Positions 1-5,503 of a stretch of DNA of 6,280 nt are shown here, piece by piece. A model generated the notes under the pieces. That model was given only the letters and a program-made list of their open reading frames with translations, did not search any database and had not been told where the DNA came from. This DNA is from Bacteroidota bacterium (lineage in GTDB: Bacteria; Bacteroidota; Bacteroidia; Chitinophagales; LD1): NCBI GenBank assembly GCA_023428205.1, contig JAEYZB010000054.1:1-6280 (forward strand), given 5' to 3'. Position 1 is the first letter of the stretch. Every line of letters begins with the position of its first letter. The position numbers and the translations under genes were made by a program.

Positions 1-1
1 A

Positions 2-1276
2 AACGAGCAGGATAAGCGTGAAAAGCTGTTTGAATTGGACTTTCGGGATTTTGATGAAACAAAATATTACGGCAATGCCGTGTCCCAAAACACTATGATT
101 CGGGTGGATTATTTACACAAACGCGGATATAAAGGAGATTCTGTTCATATCGCACTCTTTGATGCCGGCTATCGAAACGCAAATAATATTCGCGGGTTCG
201 ACTCGTTGTTTCAACAAAACCGTATTCTCGAAACGTGGAATTTTGTGGAATCAAAAGATAGTGCTTTTCGGGTGAATGACGGCACACACGGGACCTCGGT
301 GCTTTCGTGCATGGCAGCAAACGAACCAAACAAAATGGTCGGCACAAGTCCGAATGCATTTTATTCTCTTTATGTAACGGAAAATGGCGCATCGGAAACA
401 ATAGAGGAAGAATATAATTGGCTTATTGCCGCAGAACACGCGGATAGCGCGGGCGCGCAACTATTTTCTACATCGCTTGGCTACACTACGTTTGACAACG
501 ATTCTTTAAGTCATACTTATGCCGATTTGGATGGGCGCACCACCGTGATAACCCGAGCGGCAAATGCTGCGGCTCGAGTAGGAATTGTGGTGGTGAATAG
601 CGCGGGAAATGAAGGAGACAATGCCTGGCATTATATTTCTGCTCCGGCTGATGGCGACAGTGTCCTCGCGGTGGGAGCGGTGAATAGCGACCGAACAATT
701 GCGAACTTCAGCAGTCGAGGACCCAATTCCGCAGGGCGCGTGAAGCCGGATGTCTGCGCACAAGGAGCAAATGTGGCGGTGTATAATCCGGCAGGAAATG
801 TTTATGGTTCAAACGGCACATCGTTTTCCTGTCCGATTTTGGCGGGCGCAATAGCGTGTTTGATGCAGGCGTTTCCTGCAGCGACAAATATGGAAATCAC
901 CAATGCGGTTGTGCAATCTGCTCATTTGTTTAAAACACCGAATGATGATTTTGGATACGGCATTCCCGATATGGCGATTTCCTATTGGCTCTTGAATGAA
1001 CAGTACCCGAAAGTTAATAACAGCGGATATCTTCGCGTGTATCCAAATCCGTTTACCGACAAATTGAATGTTTATATAGAACAAGTGGATGCTGAAAGTC
1101 TGACAATAGAAGTGTTTGATATGACAGGAAAAATGGCAATAACACGGACTTTTTCTATTGGGGGAAATAACCATTTCTATACGCTGGAAGATGTTTCGAT
1201 GTTAAAAAAGGGAGTTTATTTGCTGCGTGTAAAAGCGGGGGCTTTTTATGAAACGGCACGGATAGTAAAAAAGTAG
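2..1276 (+). CDS. Subtilisin-like (S8) serine protease with C-terminal T9SS sorting domain, 5'-truncated by window
   Basis: Secreted endopeptidase of the subtilase family. The reading frame is open from base 2 with no stop, so the real start, signal peptide and any propeptide lie upstream; the TTG at 35 is only an internal codon. Counting from codon 35 as residue 1, the catalytic residues are visible: Asp43 in ALFDAGY, His85 in NDGTHGTS, the oxyanion-hole Asn192 in SAGNEGD, and Ser263 in GTSFSCP. The Asp motif reads DAG rather than the usual DTG/DSG. ISAPADGDSVLAVGAV (about 201-216) and FSSRGPNS (225-232) are also typical. The last 80 or so residues (YLRVYPNPFTDKLNVYI ... GVYLLRV ... ARIVKK) form a type A Por secretion/T9SS sorting domain, so export across the outer membrane by type IX secretion and later removal of this tail are expected. 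It precedes the serine hydrolase gene by 55 bases on the same strand. The physiological substrate cannot be told from the sequence. Confidence 0.95.
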   Translation, partial: NEQDKREKLFELDFRDFDETKYYGNAVSQNTMIRVDYLHKRGYKGDSVHIALFDAGYRNANNIRGFDSLFQQNRILETWNFVESKDSAFRVNDGTHGTSVLSCMAANEPNKMVGTSPNAFYSLYVTENGASETIEEEYNWLIAAEHADSAGAQLFSTSLGYTTFDNDSLSHTYADLDGRTTVITRAANAAARVGIVVVNSAGNEGDNAWHYISAPADGDSVLAVGAVNSDRTIANFSSRGPNSAGRVKPDVCAQGANVAVYNPAGNVYGSNGTSFSCPILAGAIACLMQAFPAATNMEITNAVVQSAHLFKTPNDDFGYGIPDMAISYWLLNEQYPKVNNSGYLRVYPNPFTDKLNVYIEQVDAESLTIEVFDMTGKMAITRTFSIGGNNHFYTLEDVSMLKKGVYLLRVKAGAFYETARIVKK

Positions 1277-1313
1277 TTGAATAAAAAACAGGTGTGATTT
1301 TGTTTGGAAGACG

Positions 1314-1323
1314 AAAAGGAGAG
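1314..1323 (+). promoter_or_regulatory. Shine-Dalgarno-like site supporting a TTG start
   Basis: The purine run AAAAGGAGAG ends 8 bases before the TTG at 1332. It is the main argument for that start over the in-frame ATG at 1350. Strong Shine-Dalgarno sites are uncommon in Bacteroidota, so this supports the start but does not prove it. Confidence 0.4.
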
Positions 1324-1331
1324 TTCTACAT

Positions 1332-2354
1332 TTGACGAAAATAGAAAAGATGTCATTTAGGGAAATATATACGAAAACATGGGGGCTTTTGTTTGTGGGC
1401 ATTATAGTCGGCTTTGGGGCTGCTTTTTTAATTCAGAAGATGCTGGTGTCAAAAGAAGACGAAACCAAAGATGCGTTTAGTTTGTCGGAGACGCGAGCGG
1501 GCGGCTATAAATTCATTAACCCGCTTTTGGAGTGTGATGATTTCAATTCCGAAGGAGAGGTTGCTATATCCTCAATGCGTCAGGAAATTGAAAACTATAT
1601 AAATGATGCAAAAGCGACAGGTGCCGCTTCACACGCGTCTGTCTATTTCCGAAGCTTGAATAACGGAGCTCATTTAGGAATAAAATCAGACGAACGGTAT
1701 GCTCCGGCAAGCCTGCTTAAGGTGCCGTATTTGTTGTTGGCATTTAAAAGGGCACAGGAGACCCCTTCTTTTTTGCAGAAAAAAATTCTGTTTAATAAAA
1801 GACTGGGTGGCATTGCCCCGAATATCACGGATACCGGACTGGTTGTTTTAGGGAAATCTTATTCTGTGGAAGAGTTGGTGTATAAGATGATAGTACATTC
1901 TGACAATGATGCGAAAGACATGGTGGTTTCTCTTTTTACAGACGCAGATGTTATGCAGATGTTGGCGGAAATGGGGCTTGTAATTCCGAATGCAACAAAC
2001 GAAAATGAAATTATGTCGGTAAAAGAATATGCTGCTTTTTTCAGGATATTGTATAACGCGACATATCTAAATCGGACATATTCCGAAAAGGCGCTTCAGC
2101 TTTTAAGTCAGACAACGTTTAAAGGCGGACTTCTCGCTGGACTTCCGGAAGGAACGGTGGTTGCTCATAAATTTGGAGAAAGAGGTTTTTTCAACAGCAA
2201 CATTGTGCAATTGCATGATTGTGGAATAGTGTATGTAAACAATAATCCATACTTGCTTTGTGTGATGACAAGAGGAACAGACTTTCAGCAATTAGGCCGA
2301 ATAATTGCGGACATTTCGGCCATTGTCTATAAAAACGTGTCTGTTAAGATATAA
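1332..2354 (+). CDS. Membrane-anchored serine hydrolase of the class A beta-lactamase/PBP-like fold
   Basis: Predicted extracytoplasmic active-site serine hydrolase, 340 aa. A single hydrophobic segment at residues 17-39 (WGLLFVGIIVGFGAAFLIQ) acts as an uncleaved signal anchor. The three hallmark motifs of the penicillin-recognising fold appear in order: SxxK at Ser127-Leu-Leu-Lys130, SDN at 190-192, and a KTG-box variant Lys280-Phe-Gly. The stretch between SDN and KFG is short. I cannot see the ExxxN omega-loop motif that supplies the deacylating Glu of true class A beta-lactamases. A peptidoglycan-related hydrolase or DD-peptidase-like enzyme is therefore at least as likely as a resistance enzyme. 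The start is either TTG 1332 (preceded by a purine-rich site) or ATG 1350 (residue 7); both leave the anchor intact. It may be co-transcribed with the protease upstream, and its stop codon lies 2 bases from that of the convergent nadC. Confidence 0.85.
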   Translation: MTKIEKMSFREIYTKTWGLLFVGIIVGFGAAFLIQKMLVSKEDETKDAFSLSETRAGGYKFINPLLECDDFNSEGEVAISSMRQEIENYINDAKATGAASHASVYFRSLNNGAHLGIKSDERYAPASLLKVPYLLLAFKRAQETPSFLQKKILFNKRLGGIAPNITDTGLVVLGKSYSVEELVYKMIVHSDNDAKDMVVSLFTDADVMQMLAEMGLVIPNATNENEIMSVKEYAAFFRILYNATYLNRTYSEKALQLLSQTTFKGGLLAGLPEGTVVAHKFGERGFFNSNIVQLHDCGIVYVNNNPYLLCVMTRGTDFQQLGRIIADISAIVYKNVSVKI

Positions 2355-2356
2355 TT

Positions 2357-3232
2357 TTATACAGCTTTCAAACTTAAATCCAAGCTCGTTGACGAATGCG
2401 TCAGTGCGCCTACGGAAATGAAGTCTACGCCTGTTTCTGCGTAGCTTCGGATAGTCTGCAAATTGATTCCGCCCGAACTTTCGGTTTCTATTTTGCCGTT
2501 TACCAACGCAACGGCTTTTGCCGTATTTTCAACCGAAAAATTGTCAAACATCACGCGCTCTACAAATCCTGTTTGGAGAATTTCTTCCACGTCATTCAGC
2601 GTTCGTGCTTCTACTTCGACAGGAATAGAAAGTCCGTTTTTTTCTTTGTATTCTTTCGTGGCGAGAATGGCTTTTTCGATACTGCCGTTATAGTCCACGT
2701 GATTATCTTTCAGCATAATCATATCGTACAGTCCGAAACGATGATTATGTCCGCCACCAATGCGCACCGCCCACTTTTCAAACACACGGAAATTCGGTGT
2801 GGTTTTGCGCGTATCGAGCACTTTGGCTTTTGTTCCCGAAACGGCTTTTACATATTGCGAAGTAAGCGTAGCAATGCCGCTCATTCGCTGCATACAATTG
2901 AGGATTATGCGTTCGGCTTTGAGAATAGAGCGGTCGCTTCCTGAAATATAAAAAGCGATGTCGCCCACATTCATTTCGTCTCCGTCTTTCATCAAAAATT
3001 CGAGTTGCAAACTTTCATCAACGATTTCGCAAATCGTTTTCGCGAGTTCTACGCCTGCGATTATTCCGGTTGATTTTACCAGCAATTTTGCGCGACCGGT
3101 TTTATCCGCAGGCACAGCCGAAAGCGAACTGTGGTCGCCCGAAAGAATTTTGCCGATTGGGTCAACGCTGTCTTCTTCAAGGGCTAACTGAATATATTTT
3201 TCGACTAAGGTTTTATCGCGGTCGTTTATCAT
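2357..3232 (-). CDS. nadC: Nicotinate-nucleotide pyrophosphorylase (quinolinate phosphoribosyltransferase, decarboxylating)
   Basis: Cytosolic enzyme of de novo NAD synthesis: quinolinate plus PRPP gives nicotinate mononucleotide, CO2 and diphosphate. The 291-aa product has the normal family length. Signature segments are present in order: the N-terminal domain with SGDHSSLSAVPAD (31-43) and GIIAGVELA (56-64); the helix KAERIILNCMQRMSGIAT (105-122); the PRPP/quinolinate-binding LDTRKTTP (139-146); GGGHNHR (159-165); the active-site MLKDNH (173-178); VEVEAR (205-210); MFDNF (228-232); ESSGGI (251-256); and GALTHS (275-280). Before GDHSS the text EEDSVDPIGKILSGDH is a few residues longer than the common EDxGxGDxT version, a minor local insertion. 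The ATG at 3232 gives the expected N-terminus. nadA and nadB are not adjacent in this window. The gene converges on the serine hydrolase, and no clear hairpin terminator separates them. Confidence 0.96.
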   Translation of the reverse strand: MINDRDKTLVEKYIQLALEEDSVDPIGKILSGDHSSLSAVPADKTGRAKLLVKSTGIIAGVELAKTICEIVDESLQLEFLMKDGDEMNVGDIAFYISGSDRSILKAERIILNCMQRMSGIATLTSQYVKAVSGTKAKVLDTRKTTPNFRVFEKWAVRIGGGHNHRFGLYDMIMLKDNHVDYNGSIEKAILATKEYKEKNGLSIPVEVEARTLNDVEEILQTGFVERVMFDNFSVENTAKAVALVNGKIETESSGGINLQTIRSYAETGVDFISVGALTHSSTSLDLSLKAV

Positions 3233-3388
3233 AAGACGAAACTAAAAGTAATGTCTAAAAAATGGCACTTTTGACCGAATTATTCGAAAAATTTGTATGC
3301 TTTTTTGAGCAGAGTACACAGGCAAGGAGCAGAAGAAAAGTACTCTTTAAATCATATTTGTTTTAAACGTCAGTATTTTTGTAACCAT
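3233..3388. other. Divergent intergenic region between nadC and the 239-aa ORF
   Basis: This 156-bp non-coding stretch must hold the promoters of both flanking genes, which point away from each other. Visible structure: an 11-base palindrome CGAATTATTCG at 3276-3286, and a 7-bp inverted repeat AGAGTAC/GTACTCT (3311-3317 and 3340-3346) around a 22-base spacer. A TATTTTTG box at 3374-3381 fits the Bacteroidota TAnnTTTG -7 consensus for the rightward gene. It sits only 7 bases before the ATG, and no TTTG lies at the expected 19-21 base spacing (the nearest, 3357-3360, is 13 away). For nadC I see only imperfect boxes, such as minus-strand TACTTTTA at 3243-3250. No site can be assigned to a known regulator. 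Confidence 0.4.
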
Positions 3389-4108
3389 ATGGCAACAGCA
3401 AATAAAACGAATCCGATAGACCACGTTAAAAACATTATAGACGAAGTTTCTCGTTCTGTAATTGCAATTCGCAACCAAATAACAAGCACAGATATTGAGA
3501 ACGATGAGCGTGTATTGTTTGGCAAAATGTATTCAAACAAACTGTTGTCTTATTATGCTTCGTTGCGATTGTTTGCAGAGTCCGCAGCAAATATTCCTTT
3601 TTGGGAAAATATAGTGAAAAACGAAGTAAATAAGGTGTTTATCGAGGATAGATTCTATTTCTTTAAGCAGTCCACTCAAGATTCAATTTTTCTTACAACG
3701 ATGATAGATTATGAAGCGAGCCTTCGTTCTATAATGAAAGATGTTTGGTGCGATTACAAAGACGACAAAAAAATGAAAGAGATATACGAAAAGGCTATTG
3801 ACCTTTGTGGTTTGCCCAAAGACTATTATGAGCTGAATAAAGTTCTTGTTTATAGTCGCAATGCGATGCACAATGGTTGGGTTCATAAAAAGCCTGACGT
3901 CACAATTACATATAAGTCTAATTCTTTTGTTTTTAAAGAAAAGTATCCCATTGAAATTTCTTGGTCTGATTTAGAGTTTTTAATAACGGAGTTAATGGCG
4001 TTTTGGAAGGTGCTGGTTTGTGCTTCGCCCATTAAAGATAAGTCTTTTATTGAGCATTATGGAACAAGCGCGCTTCGATTACACAATACATCAATGGCAA
4101 AACCTTGA
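3389..4108 (+). CDS. Uncharacterised 239-aa protein with RNxxHNG motif (weakly HEPN-like)
   Basis: I do not recognise a named family. The frame is open back to a TTG at 3293, but the 32 extra residues it would add are not protein-like and would cover the upstream control region, so ATG 3389 is the better start. The product looks soluble and mostly helical, with no signal peptide or membrane span. Near two thirds along it has SRNAMHNGWVHKKPD, with Arg157, Asn158 and His161 (numbered from ATG 3389). Such RN..H motifs mark HEPN-fold proteins, often RNases of abortive-infection or toxin systems, but canonical HEPN spacing is R followed by 4-6 residues then H, and here only 3 intervene. Basic and aromatic residues surround the motif. 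The codons look more AT-rich than those of the flanking nadC and DUF255 genes. Together with its position beside two toxin-antitoxin modules, this suggests accessory DNA. The function is unknown. Confidence 0.8.
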   Translation: MATANKTNPIDHVKNIIDEVSRSVIAIRNQITSTDIENDERVLFGKMYSNKLLSYYASLRLFAESAANIPFWENIVKNEVNKVFIEDRFYFFKQSTQDSIFLTTMIDYEASLRSIMKDVWCDYKDDKKMKEIYEKAIDLCGLPKDYYELNKVLVYSRNAMHNGWVHKKPDVTITYKSNSFVFKEKYPIEISWSDLEFLITELMAFWKVLVCASPIKDKSFIEHYGTSALRLHNTSMAKP

Positions 4109-4135
4109 AAAACTCGCCCTCTTTTGCCGTTTTTT
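4096..4135 (+). terminator. Possible rho-independent terminator overlapping the 3' end of the 239-aa ORF
   Basis: GGCAAAA (4096-4102) pairs perfectly with TTTTGCC (4122-4128), and a run of six T follows one base later (4130-4135). The left arm lies just inside the coding sequence, before the TGA at 4106-4108. The 19-base loop is long and the stem has only three G-C pairs, so strength is doubtful. If it works, it isolates the 239-aa ORF from the DUF255 start and toxin-antitoxin region downstream. Confidence 0.35.
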
Positions 4136-4149
4136 CTACCTTGCGTTTT

Positions 4150-4224
4150 ATGTCGCACAAACACACCAACGAACTCATCAACGAAACCTCACCCTACCTT
4201 TTGCAACACGCGCATAAATCTTAA
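4150..4224 (+). pseudogene. Copy A: orphaned 5' end of the DUF255 gene, interrupted by cassette 1
   Basis: Translates as [19 protein letters not shown] plus HAHKS, then TAA. Residues 5-22 match the intact gene product at 5504 ([19 protein letters not shown]) except for one Asn/His difference, so this is the beginning of a DUF255 gene cut off after codon 22. It also has the longer N-terminus MSHKHTNEL, which resembles that of many DUF255 proteins, and it has its own upstream sequence (4109-4149). It is therefore the best candidate for the original start at this locus, from before the modules arrived. Beyond the junction the sequence passes straight into the leader of module 1. A 24-residue peptide could still be translated, but nothing suggests it has a function. 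Confidence 0.85.
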
Positions 4225-4278
4225 AAACGGATCTCTTTACCTGTTTTTTCAATGTGCGCGAAGTTTCGTATCTTCGCT
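4162..4278 (+). repeat. Direct repeat copy 1 (DUF255 5' end plus 58-bp leader)
   Basis: This is a 117-bp unit made of two parts: about 59 bp of DUF255 5' coding sequence (4162-4220) and a 58-bp leader (4221-4278, from TTAAAAACGG to TCTTCGCT). It matches 4824-4939 with 5 substitutions and one 1-base indel (CATAAATC against CATAATC) in the coding half and 5 substitutions without indel in the leader half, by my hand alignment. The coding half alone recurs a third time at 5507-5564. Confidence 0.9.
4247..4276 (+). promoter_or_regulatory. Putative promoter of toxin-antitoxin module 1
   Basis: TATCTTCG (4269-4276) resembles the Bacteroidota -7 box TAnnTTTG. An upstream T-rich -33-like element ending TTTC (4247-4250) lies 18 bases before it. 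The distance from the -7 box to the antitoxin ATG is exactly 18 bases, the same as in module 2, although the last 16 bases differ between modules. That conserved spacing supports this as the shared control region, where antitoxin autoregulation would be expected. Confidence 0.5.
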
Positions 4279-4294
4279 TTGATAAAACGAACTT

Positions 4295-4513
4295 ATGACA
4301 TACACGTTTGAAATAAAAGAAACCAAAGAGTCGCTTCCACTCATTGCGCATTTGAAAACATTGAAGTATGTAAAAGCGCACAAAACAAACGACATTTCAG
4401 CAGAAGAAAGGCAAATGGCGAAAGCCGTGAAAGTAGCCGAGAAAGGCAAATCTATTGCGTGGGCAGAGTTTAAGCAAGACGCGAAAACGTGGAAAACCAA
4501 GCTTACGAAATAA
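4295..4513 (+). CDS. Putative type II antitoxin, module 1
   Basis: A 72-aa protein starting MTYTFEIKETKESL and ending KTWKTKLTK. It is lysine- and glutamate-rich, with a central AEERQMAKAVKVAEKGKS stretch that looks helical. I recognise no named antitoxin family or certain DNA-binding motif. The antitoxin call rests on context: a small charged ORF directly behind a promoter, with its last 25 bases overlapping the start of a RelE/ParE-type toxin gene. Such antitoxins typically bind and block the toxin with the C-terminal part and repress their own operon, but neither role can be seen here. The length is identical to that of the module 2 antitoxin, yet the two sequences show no clear similarity. 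Confidence 0.75.
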   Translation: MTYTFEIKETKESLPLIAHLKTLKYVKAHKTNDISAEERQMAKAVKVAEKGKSIAWAEFKQDAKTWKTKLTK

Positions 4514-4818
4514 TCATCAAAGAGCAAGCGCGTTTGGACGTGCTAAATCAATATCTCTTTTTTGCGGAAGAGTATTCGGTGCAATATGCGGAAACGTTTT
4601 TGTCGGGGTTTATCGAGCAAGTAGAAAACATTTTGCCTTTTGTGTGGGCATTTCCCGAATGCCGTTTTCTTCCGACAAAAAACCACATTTACCGCAACAT
4701 CGTTTGGGAAAACCATTTAATCATTTATAAAATCGTGAAGTTTGAAATTTGGGTTGTTGGCGTGTTTTACGCAAAACAAAATCCGAAAAAATTGAAACAA
4801 TATAAGCGCGTGAAATAA
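4489..4818 (+). CDS. RelE/ParE superfamily toxin, module 1
   Basis: A 109-aa protein with the layout of the RelE/ParE superfamily: an N-terminal strand with YEIIIKEQARLDVLNQY (6-22), two helices with FLSGFIEQVENILPF (37-51), then the C-terminal sheet YRNIVWENHLIIYKIV (68-83) and EIWVVGVFYAKQNPKKL (86-102). RelE members cleave ribosome-bound mRNA and ParE members poison DNA gyrase; the sequence does not say which this is. The start is GTG at 4489, 25 bases inside the antitoxin gene, and no in-frame ATG offers a better choice. The overlap implies translational coupling, with low-efficiency initiation keeping toxin below antitoxin. The stop is followed after 2 bases by the ATG of DUF255 copy B. 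Confidence 0.85.
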   Translation: MENQAYEIIIKEQARLDVLNQYLFFAEEYSVQYAETFLSGFIEQVENILPFVWAFPECRFLPTKNHIYRNIVWENHLIIYKIVKFEIWVVGVFYAKQNPKKLKQYKRVK

Positions 4819-4820
4819 CC

Positions 4821-4922
4821 ATGCACACCAACGAACTCATCAACGAAACATCGCCATATCTTTTGCAGCACGCGCATAATCTTAAAAACGGATCTCTTTG
4901 CCTGTTTATTCAATGTATGTGA
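4821..4922 (+). pseudogene. Copy B: orphaned 5' end of the DUF255 gene between the two modules
   Basis: Codons 1-20 read [20 protein letters not shown], matching the intact gene at 5504 except for one Asn/His change. After AATC (4881) the sequence leaves the gene and continues into the leader of module 2, so the frame runs on through 13 unrelated codons (LKNGSLCLF...) to TGA at 4920-4922. It begins 2 bases after the module 1 toxin stop, in the same relation the intact gene has to the module 2 toxin. This implies it was once the working start of the gene before cassette 2 arrived. Any 33-residue peptide made from it is probably a by-product. Confidence 0.85.
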
Positions 4923-4939
4923 AGTTTCGTATCTTCGCT
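4824..4939 (+). repeat. Direct repeat copy 2 (DUF255 5' end plus 58-bp leader)
   Basis: A 116-bp counterpart of 4162-4278. The leader half (4882-4939) matches 4221-4278 at 53 of 58 positions without indel, by hand alignment. Its coding half matches both copy A and the intact gene. It forms the junction between the two modules, serving as the right end of one and the left end of the next. Confidence 0.9.
4907..4937 (+). promoter_or_regulatory. Putative promoter of toxin-antitoxin module 2
   Basis: TATCTTCG at 4930-4937 is identical to the -7-like box of module 1, with an upstream TATTC T-rich element (4907-4911) 18 bases before it. The antitoxin ATG again follows after exactly 18 bases. No terminator is visible between here and 5504, so this promoter probably also drives the DUF255 gene. 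Confidence 0.5.
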
Positions 4940-4955
4940 ACATAATTTCAGCACA

Positions 4956-5174
4956 ATGACAACAATAGCAGGAATAGAAATAGAAAAAAATGCCAAAGGG
5001 CAGGACGCGTTTATTCGTATTGATTTGAAAAAATACGGAAAGAAATTGCAGCCGTTTTTGCAGGAAATTGGTGTTGTGGAAGGTGTGTTTGAAGAGGAAT
5101 GGCAAAACGCATTGACGATTGAAGAGGCGAAAGAAAAATCGCTCAAAAAAATCCGTGAATGGTGGAAAAAATAA
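4956..5174 (+). CDS. Putative type II antitoxin, module 2
   Basis: A 72-aa acidic and lysine-rich protein. The N-terminal half (GIEIEKNAKGQDAFIRIDLKK, roughly residues 6-26) looks like paired strands. The C-terminal stretch LTIEEAKEKSLKKIREWWKK (53-72) is a likely amphipathic helix ending in tryptophans and lysines. The layout, a short strand region followed by an IEEA-rich helix and a stop overlapping a RelE-like toxin, is one I associate with small Bacteroidota antitoxin-like proteins, but I cannot name a family. The gene overlaps the toxin start by 16 bases. It begins at the same distance from its promoter as the module 1 antitoxin. Confidence 0.75.
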   Translation: MTTIAGIEIEKNAKGQDAFIRIDLKKYGKKLQPFLQEIGVVEGVFEEEWQNALTIEEAKEKSLKKIREWWKK

Positions 5175-5494
5175 TTGTTTCCATAAATCCTAACGTTGTT
5201 GATTATTTAGACAAACTCACGTTTAGGCTTTACGAAGCCGAATACTTTAGCTACATAGAAAATGCCGACCAATATGTGTTGGATATTTACGCTGCAATTG
5301 AGCCGGCTATCAACAATAAAAAACACAAACAAACGCCTTTTGTGTTGCTTTCTTATGGCGAGTTTTACGTTTCCTATAAAACAACAGAACGAACGGCTTG
5401 GTATATTTTCTTTTCGAGAAAAGAAAATCGTGTTGTTGTAAAACACATCACGAATAATCACGTTGCGGACGCGAGTTTTCTCGAACATCTTTAA
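5159..5494 (+). CDS. RelE/ParE-like toxin, module 2 (divergent)
   Basis: A 111-aa protein that fits a RelE/ParE-type fold: an N-terminal strand (EKIIVSINPNVVDYLD), a helix with YIENADQYVLDIYAAIE (32-48), then C-terminal strands with VSYKTTERTAWYIFFSRKENR (71-91) and VVVKHITNNHVADASFL (92-108). YKTTxRTxWYIFF followed by HITNNH is a pattern I associate with a Bacteroidota group annotated as RelE/ParE-family toxins. Lys/Arg and His residues in the last third could be catalytic, but this cannot be confirmed by eye. It starts at ATG 5159 inside the antitoxin gene, implying coupled translation. It shows little similarity to the module 1 toxin. The DUF255 ATG follows 9 bases after its stop. Confidence 0.72.
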   Translation: MVEKIIVSINPNVVDYLDKLTFRLYEAEYFSYIENADQYVLDIYAAIEPAINNKKHKQTPFVLLSYGEFYVSYKTTERTAWYIFFSRKENRVVVKHITNNHVADASFLEHL

Positions 5495-5503
5495 TCAGAA
5501 ACA

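Larger units (their letters stand above)
4221..4881 (+). mobile_element. Putative toxin-antitoxin cassette 1 (leader + antitoxin + toxin + DUF255 start copy B)
   Basis: This 661-bp unit is defined by comparing repeats. It begins where copy A stops matching the DUF255 gene and ends where copy B stops matching it. Its contents are a 58-bp leader with promoter, the 72-aa antitoxin, the overlapping RelE/ParE-type toxin, and a fresh copy of DUF255 codons 1-20. No transposase, integrase, terminal inverted repeat or recombinase gene lies within or beside it. If it moves, it must do so by homologous recombination between the flanks or with an enzyme supplied elsewhere. The boundaries are inferred, not demonstrated. 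Confidence 0.45.

Noticed and set aside
35..1276. TTG at 35 as the true start of the protease
   Set aside because: The frame is open to the window edge, and a secreted T9SS protease must have a signal peptide, which is absent after this TTG. It is an internal codon.
2340..2375. Bidirectional terminator between the serine hydrolase gene and nadC
   Set aside because: There is only an AT-rich palindrome (TATAATTTTATA), with no GC-containing stem or proper T-run.
2396..2944. 182-aa plus-strand ORF and other plus-strand ORFs inside nadC
   Set aside because: These are shadows of nadC, whose minus-strand product has every family motif.
3293..3388. N-terminal extension of the 239-aa ORF from a TTG at 3293
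   Set aside because: The 32 extra residues are Cys/His/Arg-rich and not protein-like, and they would cover the only space for the upstream promoter. ATG 3389 is preferred.
4020..4217. 65-aa plus-strand ORF across the end of the 239-aa ORF and copy A
   Set aside because: It is out of frame with both the upstream gene and the DUF255 remnant, and it has no family features.
4295..5494. Module 2 as a simple tandem duplicate of module 1
   Set aside because: Only the leader and the DUF255 start match. The antitoxin and toxin sequences have no clear similarity beyond general size and layout.
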